A DNA stretch of 64,000 nucleotides, taken from NCBI GenBank assembly GCA_964030475.1, contig CAXIPT010000002.1, forward strand, positions 17,598,790-17,662,789, read 5' to 3'. How positions within the stretch are numbered: position 1 is the stretch's first letter; each line of letters begins with the position of its first letter. Below the pieces are notes generated by a model that was not told the origin of the DNA, did not search any database, and worked only from the letters and a program-made list of their open reading frames with translations. The translations under genes and the position numbers were made by a program. Shown in pieces: positions 38,027 to 47,019 of this stretch. The stretch is from Tethya wilhelma. Taxonomy: Eukaryota; Porifera; Demospongiae; Tethyida; Tethyidae.

Positions 38027-39360
38027 ATGCAAGTGATAGAGTGTGAGTGGCTGGTTCTACCTGGAGGGAGGGTGGAGAGAGGGTTCTACGTCGCAATCCA
38101 AGATAGCAAAGTGGCAAGCATCACGCAAACTCTACCCACCAATGTGGAGGTAGAGTTGTTTCATGCCTACCTGCTAACACCAGGTTTCATTGACTTGCAC
38201 ACACATGGAGTTGGTGAGTATGTGTTTCATGTACAGTAAATAATATTATGGTAAATCGTTCATCTTTTTTTTTTGTTGTTGTTTTCCTCCTCTTTGCTTT
38301 AGGTGGAGCAGATGATGTCATTGAATTCTGGCAACATCCAGGTTTGTTTGTGTACGTGTAAGAGTTATTGGTATGCAATCATGATTTGGGAACCTAGCTT
38401 AAGCTAGCCTATTGATTCACTACTATGTTGTGTTTGTGTATTGACACTATCTACCATACATGTGTGCTTGTCTTAGAATATGCTCAACAGATATTTCCAA
38501 AGCAAGGTACAACAGCATTCTTAGCGACAGTGATTTTCCCACAAGACTCTCCTGAGAAAACATCGACCACACTCTCTCGACTTGCACAATGTGTTGGAAA
38601 GACTGACAAGGGAGCTGTACTGGAGGGAATCCATGCTGAAGTGAGTCTGTGTACATGTGCTCAATTCTTGATGGGTATATAGATAGTCCTGAACGTCCTA
38701 TGCTTTTCCTTACTGAAAAAACAGGGGCCAATTGTTAATGATCTTGGTGCGATGCCAGTTCCTGATGCTGAGATGTCATTGAGTGATTTTGAGAATCTTC
38801 TTGATTCAATCCCCAGTCTCAAAGTCATGACAATAAGTCCTCATCTTCAAATGAAGGAAAACTGTGCAAAGATCAAGGCTCTACTAAAGAGAGGCGTTCT
38901 TCCAGCTCTTGGTCATGATAGAGTAGCTACGGAAGAGGAGATCTTGGGAGCATTGTCGTGTTCTCCTCACAAGAAGATGCATATCACACATCTCTTTAAT
39001 GTCTGTTCATTTCACCACAGGTACATACGACCAATATGGAATTATGCATAAAATTATGATGAGTTTTACATAGGTCTCCAAGTTTAGTGAATTTTGGATT
39101 AACAAGTGACTTTCCAGATCTTCCAAAGTACAAAGGTCTAGTGCCACCAACAGTGGAGCTTATAGGAGACATGGCTCACGTGTGAGTGTGCACTATTTGA
39201 AGCTTGTATAGTATATAATATGATCTCTTGTGTACACAGTCATCCAATGGTCTTGTCAACAGTATTGAAGGCAAGAAGCTTCCGTGACATTATCTTTGTG
39301 ACAGATTCAGTGATGGAACCTAAGCCAGGAGCAACTGTCCGTTATGTGGGAAGAGAGTGT

Positions 39361-39410
<50 letters not shown>

Positions 39411-39828
39411 ATGCGTGCAGTGTGTCATGTACTTTGGAATCTAATTACAGTTTATTTTATTGAACAGTACAAGTGGCAAGTGATGGAAGGAGTCTATCTC
39501 TTGTTGGGCAGAATGTACTGGCCGGTAGTTGCTGTTCCCTGTTGGACACACTCCAAACACTGGTCAATGTCTTGAGAACACCTCTAGGAGAGGCCATTGC
39601 AATGTTGTCAGAGAACCCAGCAAGGTACAGTATACATACAATTAGAATGACTGCCTACAAATGTGTGTACATGTGATGTAGTTTGTCTTTCTGAATAGGA
39701 TTGCTGGACTGGAACACATAGGAACTATAGAGGTGGGAAAGAGAGCTGATCTACTAGTGCTGGATCAAGAACTCAACCTAAAGATGACCATAATAGCTGG
39801 GAGAACAGTGTATAAGTGTGACACTTAA
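38027..39828 (+). CDS. NagA-type N-acetylglucosamine-6-phosphate deacetylase
   Basis: Eight exons: 38027-38213, 38303-38341, 38477-38640, 38725-39020, 39074-39181, 39240-39358, 39468-39624 and 39699-39828. They sum to 1,200 nt, an intact 399-residue frame and the usual NagA length. Amidohydrolase TIM-barrel signatures in order: TPGFIDLHTHG (metal HxH), QGTTAFLATV, LEGIHAEGP (metal Glu), LPALGHD (metal His), HITHLFN and FHHR (substrate and metal His), a HVHPM block, IFVTDSV (catalytic Asp), and C-terminal IGTIEVGKRADLLVLD returning to the beta-sandwich. It would deacetylate GlcNAc-6-phosphate in amino-sugar salvage (family knowledge). It reads closer to bacterial-type NagA with HxH than to AMDHD2, but orthology was not tested. 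Confidence 0.85.
39363..39408. repeat. (GT)n microsatellite
   Basis: GT run beginning at the splice donor of amidohydrolase exon 6, so repeat length may affect donor context. Confidence 0.9.
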
Positions 39829-39933
39829 AAATTAATGTCAGTGAGAGTGAAAATTATTGTCACAGGAAATGAGTCTCAGAATTGAATGAGGAAAAACAAG
39901 AGATTAACAGTAGTTTCCTAATGGAGCACACTC

Positions 39934-40508
39934 TTATTCAGATACTTTAGTCTTTCTTGCTTTGATGGCTGCTGCTTTTGCAGTTTTCTTGTCTCTCTTC
40001 TTCAGTCCATCTAGATTGCCTTTTAGTAGATTTGCATATGCCTAGATTGATCAGACCATAATCCATAACATATACTTGTTTGGCTTGTGCATGCGACCAC
40101 TCACCAGTTGGAATCGAGTCACTTCCTTAGCACTAATCACTGTACTGATGGTCTTCTTTCCAACGCTGGCTCTTAGCAGACACAGGTTTTCATCTGGCTC
40201 GGGTGAAGCAGGTTTCTTCGGAGAAGCTGCTGGCTTCTTTTGTTTCTTTGGTTTGGGACGAGGTTTTGTCCGACCATTGTCTGTGTCACAGTGAGTAGTC
40301 AAAATGTAGCAATATTAAATACAAGAGTACAGCTAGTAGCTACTTACATTTTTTCATCGTTAGAAACACTGATCCAGACTGTCTTGTCTGCTGGAATAGC
40401 TTGGTGAGCCCGGACAAAAACTGTGATGGACAGGTCATCCTGCCAATATAAAAATGTTGAAGAACTAAGACACAATAAACTTACTGAATCATTGTCGAGG
40501 AGAACCAT
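39934..40508 (-). CDS. SRP14: Signal recognition particle 14 kDa subunit
   Basis: Start MVLLDNDS at 40508, then an exon encoding FLSGLTKLFQQTRQSGSVFLT with the MKK end, then DGRTKPRPKPKKQKKPA..., and the last exon AYANLLKGNLDGLKKRDKK ending KARKTKVSE, stop at 39934. The beta-strand block ENLCLLRASVGKKTISTVIS and AKEVTRFQL are diagnostic of SRP14. SRP14 pairs with SRP9 on the Alu domain of 7SL RNA for elongation arrest (known). The internal loop after DGRTKP is expanded into a Lys/Pro-rich stretch of about 25 residues. The vertebrate Ala-rich tail is absent. Confidence 0.95.
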
Positions 40509-40679
40509 GACTTGACAACACCAGATCCTTCAATATAGCCCAGAGTTGTCAGTGAGTTTATAGTTTGACTCTAAGACCTGTGAAACTTCTGGTACGGATC
40601 GTACAAATTATATAGCAGTTAGTATTTAGCCACGCCCTCCACTGAATTCTACATTATTTTTTGGCACAGCAGAGAAAGC
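40509..40679. promoter_or_regulatory. Bidirectional promoter, SRP14 / IQ protein
   Basis: 171 bp between divergent start codons; inference from geometry. Confidence 0.45.
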
Positions 40680-42196
40680 ATGGGCTGTGGAGGATCTAGA
40701 GCCTCTTCTGCATCTCAACCACCTCCAAGAACAGAAACTACAGATTTAAGAGCAAGTTCTGCAGATGCTGTAATCCAAAGTTTAGGTAGGTATTATGGGC
40801 AAAGTTGCATGAAAATTTATGATAATAAATTATTATTACATTAGCCCTTATGCAAGATTGAACCAGAAGCTATGTAAAGAATTTATGTTGATATCCATCT
40901 AGATGAAATAAAGTTTGTATTGGTATAAAATGCAACATTATATTATTTAGTTAGACTACTGATATTCATTATTTTTTTTTTACTTTGTTTATAGAATAAT
41001 TATCTATGTTAGTCTTAAAACTTTTCTCACAATTTTTCACACCTTAGAACTAATTTGTTAGCTGTTTATCACTATTATTCACACTTTATGCCATAATTTT
41101 TCACACATGTGTAGTTATACAAAGGGAAGGAACAGAGCATGGTGTGCACAGTGCCACCACTGTCTTGTTTGAGAATACCCCATCGAACACAAATCTGAAC
41201 AACAACCAAGAAGATCAAAACCAGGTGACAGTGGCTGCAGTGCCTAGCAACAATAACTATGATGAAGTCAATGCAGCCACCAAAATCCAAGCTCACTACA
41301 GAGGCTACGTTGTGCGAAAGGAGAAACACGTACGTACAAAACGACAGGAGAGTGAGACTGACAGTGTATTTTACAAGAACCCTGAGGAGGCTCCTAAGAA
41401 CAGTACAGAAGAGATAAACATTAGTGATGGCAACGTTCAGCCAAATCCATCATACCCAGATGTAGTTCAGAATGAAGGTATGGTCCAGGAGAAACAAATT
41501 GTCGAAGAACAGTCTCAGGTTGAGAATGCCTGCCAACCTCCACCAGAAGGTGCAGGTGAACAGTTTCAGGATGAACATATCTCCCAGAATGAAACAGTGC
41601 AACAAGACCCCCAAGACAATCCAAGCAAAAATATAGAAGAGGATAACTCCATACCTGAGCCACTAGGGGACAATTCTAGATCTGCTCAAGAGCCTCAACA
41701 AGAGATGGAAACTGTTGATAATAGTAATCAATCTGCTAAGATAGACAGTGATGCTGGTGATTCTGTAAGTCAGATAGTTAAAACGATTGTGTCAAATTCA
41801 ATCAGTTCTGCTTTCGAGAAATACTCTCTTCTGCAGATCACAGTAGAACCACCTACACCAAACAACAGCCTCACTACCGGATTAAATGACACTCCAATAG
41901 AGGGAAATCCTTCACCAGGAGATACACCGGGACCTGCTGCAACAGAGTCCAATGATGTGCAACCACCCACAGAGAACAACAGCTTGGAGAGTGAGAAGAA
42001 GGGGCAAGAAGCTCAAGAAGGTGACAATGGAGGTACAAAGTCTGAGGAAGTTAATAATCATGGTGAGAATGAGCAGGAACAAGGAGCTAACACAGGTGGA
42101 GACATTCCTGTGAGTGTGTTGGAGGGGGGAAGTGACAATCAGGTGCAATCACAAGAACAATCAGATTCACATACACAAGAGAACAGTGGAGAATAA
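40680..42196 (+). CDS. N-terminally acylated IQ-motif acidic protein
   Basis: Exons 40680-40785 and 41115-42196 sum to 1,188 nt and encode 395 residues. The N terminus MGCGGSRASSAS is a strong N-myristoylation site (Gly2, Ser6) with an adjacent palmitoylatable Cys3. A single IQ motif, AATKIQAHYRGYVVRKE, lies near residue 85 and is likely to bind calmodulin. The rest is low-complexity, Glu/Gln/Asn/Pro-rich and probably disordered, with no other domain. The layout (acyl anchor, IQ helix, disordered tail) resembles membrane-tethered calmodulin-reservoir proteins such as GAP-43, but there is no sequence match that would justify a name. It lies next to the pogo-like transposon, whose left end is 66 bp past the stop. 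Confidence 0.75.
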
Positions 42197-42679
42197 GTTA
42201 ACAGTATAACATCAAAGAAGTATATATTCAGATATCATGCTTTCAATAAGTTGACCATAATACAGTAAAACCTCCCAGAGCGGACAGTCCGAGAAGCGGA
42301 CACACTCCCTAGAGCGGACAAAGTTCTAGTCACGGATTGAAAATACCATACTTATAGTACATTAGCAACCTCCGAGAAGCGAACACCTCTAAACTCCGGA
42401 CAGCGGACATTATCTTTGGTCCCAAAGCGTTCTTTCAACGTATTTTTACCTCCAAATAGCGGACACTCCGGAAACCACACCTAGATCAAGCAGCCACTCC
42501 CCAAACCTGTTCTAATTAAACGCATACACACTAATAAAGTAATTTTAAAACTTCTGCTGAGCGCTGGTGCTCCAAGTTTAACCATAGATAAATAGAATAT
42601 TGATGCTGTTTAAAGTTTAATTAATGCCTGTAGTGAGTCCTTGTCAAAGAATATTTGAAATTCTCAGAGTCACTGTCTA

Positions 42680-43078
42680 CTAGACCAGTCCAGCTGACTT
42701 GAGTGAGTCAATAACTTGCTTCAGTTTATCAATAAATGCTTTCGGTCCATAAAAATGGTAAACACAAGGTATTTCAAGTCCGTATCCCGCTCCTCGGTTT
42801 ACTTTCTCTCCAGTAATTCGAGCAAATGCTTTGTTTACATCCCTTTTCAAGAATAGTGAGACAATGGGAGCTAGATTGTAGGGAATATGGCCTACAACTT
42901 GGCCTTCTTTCATTACTGCAACAGCGTTTCTGTCTACAAAATTAGATGGTTCTGTTATCAGCCTCAACATTTCATCTAGAATTGGAGTCCAAATGTCCAT
43001 ATATGCATGATATCCCCGAATATATGATTCAACAGTGAGAACTTGAACACTGTCAGAACACACTACTTGGCTTGCCAT
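42680..43078 (-). CDS. HIRAN-like domain protein encoded by the transposon
   Basis: Intact 132-residue ORF inside the transposon, diverging from the transposase. From residue about 15 it shows a HIRAN-type pattern: VESYIRGYHAYMD, a LITEPSNFVDRNAVAVMK core (EP.N.vD.nAVAV), GQVVGHIPYNLAP (VGhIP), and ITGEKVNRGAGYGLEIPC ending in a YHFYGPK beta strand. HIRAN domains recognise DNA 3' ends or unusual DNA in HLTF and other SF2 proteins (known). Here the domain is free-standing with no helicase. Its role in the element is unknown; a DNA-end or repair-related accessory is an inference. Confidence 0.8.
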   Translation of the reverse strand: MASQVVCSDSVQVLTVESYIRGYHAYMDIWTPILDEMLRLITEPSNFVDRNAVAVMKEGQVVGHIPYNLAPIVSLFLKRDVNKAFARITGEKVNRGAGYGLEIPCVYHFYGPKAFIDKLKQVIDSLKSAGLV

Positions 43079-43149
43079 TATTGATGAGTCAGCATTGCAT
43101 TAAAATCAGCCACGTGGACTATCACAACCACGTGGTGACTATCAAAGCT

Positions 43150-44778
43150 ATGTCTTCCCACAAGAAGAGGGTGTATCTTACCCTGGAGAAGAAAGTTGAA
43201 CTGATCAAGCATACTCAAAAAAATCCTGGACTGGCACTAAGATCTCTGGAAACATTGTTTGGATGTGGAAAGACACAGATTGCTAAAGTGTTAAAGGAAA
43301 AGGAGTCAATTCTAGCTGATTACCAATCTAATGCATCTAGCAGCAGGGTGCACACCATTAGTAAAGCTCGCATCTCTGAGTATTCTGAGATCAATGATAA
43401 CCTTTATAAATGGTTTAAATTGGCAACGTCTAAAAACATCCCTATTGGAGGGCCACAGCTTATCGAAAAAGCAAAGATAATCGCACATGCCTTAGGGAAG
43501 TCTGATTTCAAGGGATCACAGGGATGGCTGGAAAAATGGAAGAAGAGATTTGCTATCAAGCAGTTGAAGATAAGCGGTGAATCTGGTGACGTGCAGGGGG
43601 AAACAGTAGATTCTTGGAAGGAACGACTACCAGAATTAATTCAAGGGTATGAAAAGGATGATATTTGGAACATGGATGAGACTGGTTTGTTCTTCCGTGC
43701 TCTTCCGGAAAGAGGCTTTGCCCAAAAGAGCCAGGGTTGCAAAGGAGGGAAGAAGTCCAAGCAAAGGGTTACTATTGCATTGTTTGTCTCTGCTTCAGGG
43801 CACAAAGAGAAACCGGTGTTCATCTGGAAATCTGAGAATCCCAGGTGCTTACGTGGGTTTGACAAATCTTGCTTGCCCGTAACATTCTACAGTCAACCTA
43901 AAGCATGGATGTCTGGAGAAATTCTCGAAGACATCCTCACAAAGCTCAACCGACGCTTGATAAAGTCCAACCGAAATATTGTTTTGCTGATGGATAATGC
44001 TGGTTGTCACCCAGAAGAATTAATCACGAAGTTTTCCAACATTAAGATTATCTTTCTCCCTGCCAACACCACTTCTAAACTACAGCCTCTAGATCTTGGA
44101 GTAATTCAGACATTCAAAATGCACTATCGTAAGCGTTTTTTAAGTTATGTGGTATCCAAGATTGACGAGTGTGACCGAGCTACTGATGTAGTGAAATCTG
44201 TGAGTGTGTTGGTTGCTCTTAGATGGGTTGCTCTAGCCTGGAACGAAGTGAAATCACAAACCATCATGAAGTGCTTCAAGAATGCAGGTGTTTTAAATGA
44301 CACGCTAGATGTTATAGGGTTGGATTGTGCAGGTGCAGATGGTTCAGAAGATCCCTTTGCTGCTATTGACCAAGACTTAGAGCTACAGCGTCTAATTGAA
44401 CAGACTGGGTCTGAGAGTTGCACTCCACAAGAGTTCATTAGTGGTGATGACGATCTTTCAGTTTGTGTGGAAATGGATGCTGAAAATTGGGAAGAAACTT
44501 TCCTTGAGCAGCTGACTGCAGGTGATAAACAGGAGGATTCCAGTCAGGAAATGCCAGATGAAGATAAAGATGAAGAGCTAGATGATGCTGGCCCAGTGTT
44601 ACCAAAATTGAAAACGTACAAAGAAGCTATAAACTCTTTGGAAGATGTTTACCAATTTTTGGAACATAAAGGACATGGTGCTGAAGCCTTGTCAATTGGA
44701 GCCTCAATGGACCAGCTTGTTGCTCTGAAAAACTGCAACTCAAGACAAACTACTCTTCATGAGTATAGTACTCAATGA
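43150..44778 (+). CDS. Tigger/pogo-like transposase
   Basis: 542 residues from the ATG at 43150 (MSSHKKRVYLTLEKKVELI). An in-frame ATG at 43072 exists, but it overlaps the start of the opposite ORF and lacks conservation. Domains in order: CENP-B-type HTH (residues about 8-55), second CENP-B/HTH segment with WLEKWKKRFAIK (about 115-140), DDE_1 catalytic core with NMDETGLFF (first Asp), LLMDNAGCHPEEL (second Asp) and LPANTTSKLQPLDLGVIQTF (third Asp), 32 residues between the second and third. An acidic tail follows. No frame break or stop is present, so the gene could be recently active or host-retained. It belongs with Tigger/Jerky/CENP-B-like proteins. Confidence 0.9.
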   Translation: MSSHKKRVYLTLEKKVELIKHTQKNPGLALRSLETLFGCGKTQIAKVLKEKESILADYQSNASSSRVHTISKARISEYSEINDNLYKWFKLATSKNIPIGGPQLIEKAKIIAHALGKSDFKGSQGWLEKWKKRFAIKQLKISGESGDVQGETVDSWKERLPELIQGYEKDDIWNMDETGLFFRALPERGFAQKSQGCKGGKKSKQRVTIALFVSASGHKEKPVFIWKSENPRCLRGFDKSCLPVTFYSQPKAWMSGEILEDILTKLNRRLIKSNRNIVLLMDNAGCHPEELITKFSNIKIIFLPANTTSKLQPLDLGVIQTFKMHYRKRFLSYVVSKIDECDRATDVVKSVSVLVALRWVALAWNEVKSQTIMKCFKNAGVLNDTLDVIGLDCAGADGSEDPFAAIDQDLELQRLIEQTGSESCTPQEFISGDDDLSVCVEMDAENWEETFLEQLTAGDKQEDSSQEMPDEDKDEELDDAGPVLPKLKTYKEAINSLEDVYQFLEHKGHGAEALSIGASMDQLVALKNCNSRQTTLHEYSTQ

Positions 44779-45119
44779 ACATATATAGTCATCAAACTTG
44801 TCAAGTCATCTATATTTGTGATTGATTCATTACTTTATAATTTGTTATCATTATATTATTATAATTCTGGCCACACTGCTCTATTTATCACCTTGATTCA
44901 TGCATAATACTGTAGTAAAATGTTACATAAAGAATTTGAAGACAATAAAATCATAATAGGGGTGTATACAAGGCCAATATTAGACAACCTCCGAGAAGAG
45001 GACAACCTCCGAAGAAAGGACAAAGGATGCCGTCCCAAAGTGTCCTCTCTTCGGAGGTTCGACTGTATATTATAGTTAGGAGTAACTCAACAATCATAAT
45101 ACTATATTATACAGTTTGT

Positions 45120-45935
45120 TCATTTTTCATCCACTATATCACCCACTACCGCTATAGCCTCTATTTCAACCTTTGCACCCTGCATGTATAATAATAAAAA
45201 CAATCATTATTAATTTTTTGTTGATTTAGAATAATTATTATTGTATAATATGTTGCATTATTTACCTTTGGAAGTGCTGCCACCTGATATGCAGCTCTGG
45301 CAGGTTTACTGGTACCAAAAACTATGCAAATTGAATGCACAATAATAGAATAAGAAGTTAAAATTAGCTTCTTGCTACTTACACTTTCCATAAGCATCAT
45401 TGACTCTCTGATAGTCCGCAATGTCAGCAAACAGAACTGTCGTCTTCACAACTTCAAAATAGAGACTACCAATTAACTAACTGTTTCATACAGTACAGTA
45501 TTGGCCTACCATTGTCAAATGAAGCTCCTGCAGCTTCCAGAACATTGCCCAGGTTCCTCATTGTTTGCTCAGTTTGTGCAACAACATCACTTGAAATCAG
45601 TTCCATTGTCTGTGCAATCATGTGTAGTGATGAAATGAATAGTAGTCAGTGAACATAATATCGTTAACCTTCAAGTGAACTGTTTATATCACTTACATCT
45701 GGATTAACTCCAGTTTGTCCAGACAAATAAAGTGTGTCTCCTATCTGAATAGCTTGGCTGAAATGCAACAGCACAATTATTAGAAATCTGATCCAGAGAT
45801 ACTATAAATATTGAAGTGCATCTGACAGACACAAACCTCATACTTGTATGGTCCAATAGGTGATGGAGCCTTATCTGTCTTAATGATCCTCCTCACCATT
45901 GAACAGGCACGACTTGCAATCTTCTGACTTGCCAT
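45120..45935 (-). CDS. RidA family imine deaminase, copy 1
   Basis: Start MASQKIASRACSMVRRIIKT at 45935; short exons then give KAPSPIGPYK, the AIQIGDTLYLSGQTG exon, the ELISSDVVAQTEQTMRNLGN exon, TTVLFADIADYQRVNDAYGK, KPARAAYQVAALPK and GAKVEIEAIAVVGDIVDEK, stop at 45120. It carries the YjgF/YER057c/UK114 signature, with the conserved Arg of ARAAYQVAALP that binds the imine carboxylate and the Glu of VEIEA. RidA hydrolyses reactive enamine/imine intermediates from PLP enzymes (known). It has no clear targeting extension. Confidence 0.93.
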
Positions 45936-46111
45936 GGCAGCACTAAAACTTTAAGAACGGCTGTTTCAGTGTGTTTTTGATATCAAGCTGACTCCGCCCC
46001 TAACCCAAATTTTTCAGCCCCACCCACAAATTGATCTTGGAGTAAACACATGTTGCTATATAAAATAGTGCAAACAGGATATAAATATATAGCCAGTTTT
46101 GCAGCTGCTGT

Positions 46112-46935
46112 TCATTTCTCATCTGTTATATTACCCACCACAGCTACACCTTCTATTTCAACTCTTGCTCCCTAATTATTTTGAGGGGGAAAAACGGTAA
46201 GACATTACAAGATACACAAACAGTACACGTACCTTTGGAAGTGCTGCTACTTGGTATGCAGCTCTAGCAGGTTGGTTGGCTGTGAAAACTACAAAGGAAC
46301 AAAAGTTTTAAAATTCAACAGGGAAACATGTGGTTACTTACATTTTCCATACACGTCATTGACTTTCGAATAGTCAGCAATATCAGCAAACAGCACAGTG
46401 GTCTTCACAACTGCCAGAGAACAAGAGAGGAAAACATACTATCACTTTCTGTGTGTACCTGTTTGCTAAAAAAAGTGAAATTAATGGCCGCACCATTGTT
46501 AAATGAAGCTCCAGCAGCTTCAAGAACTTGACCAAGATTCTTTAGACACTGTTCAGTTTGTGTGACCACATCTTCGCCTGCCAGTTGCATTGTCTGAATG
46601 AGAAAATCAAAATATCGTGAGGACTGTACCTTAATTTAGACCATAGTATTATGTATTAGTGGGAGTTTCTCACTTGAGGGTCGAGCCCAATTTGACCAGA
46701 TAAGTAGAGTGTGTCCCCTATTTGAATAGCTTGACTATGAAAAAAGAAACAAAAGATTGGAATTTAAGATTATATCCAGTGATATTACAACGTACTTGTA
46801 GGGACCAATAGCAGCTGGGGCTTTATCTGTCTTTATTATCCGCCTAACAATCGTACTAGCTCGACTAGCCATCGCAGAAGAAAGATTTTTGTAGAGAAGG
46901 TTTCTCAACAGCTGCGATCTGAACCTTGACCCCAT
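46112..46935 (-). CDS. RidA family imine deaminase, copy 2 with N-terminal extension
   Basis: Tandem paralogue of the gene at 45120-45935, with the same exon order and intron positions. MASRASTIVRRIIKTDKAP is preceded in frame by MGSRFRSQLLRNLLYKNLSS, an Arg/Leu/Ser-rich segment without acidic residues that looks like a mitochondrial presequence; another ATG at 46959 is also in frame. Later exons: QAIQIGDTLYLSGQIGLDPQ-like segment, LAGEDVVTQTEQCLKNLGQVL, a VVKTTVLFADIADYSKVNDV-like exon, QPARAAYQVAALPK and GARVEIEGVAVVGNITDEK, stop at 46112. Catalytic Arg and Glu are kept. Its start is 84 bp from the POP1 start on the other strand. Confidence 0.92.
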
Positions 46936-47019
46936 GCACCCTGCCATGCACCAGGTCATGCACTGTCAGAGTCACAACCACGTGGCATGTCTTCGCTAGC
47001 TCATATTTGAAGTTGAACG
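46936..47019. promoter_or_regulatory. Bidirectional promoter, RidA copy 2 / POP1
   Basis: 84 bp between divergent start codons; inference from geometry. It includes a CACGTG E-box at 46979-46984. Confidence 0.45.

Larger units (their letters stand above)
42263..45065. mobile_element. Complete pogo/Tigger-like DNA transposon with two genes
   Basis: 2,803 bp bounded by inverted ends of the form CAGTNNAACCTCC...AGAG.GGACA (left from 42263, right complement ending 45065), flanked by TA at 42261-42262 and 45066-45067. Subterminal repeats of AGAGCGGACA / GAGAAGCGGACA type fill 42275-42475, and related AGAGGACA motifs lie at 44990-45060. Inside are an intact CENP-B-HTH plus DDE transposase on + and an intact HIRAN-like ORF on -, with divergent starts 71 bp apart. 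TA duplication and termini are typical of the Tc1/mariner-pogo group (known). Confidence 0.88.
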
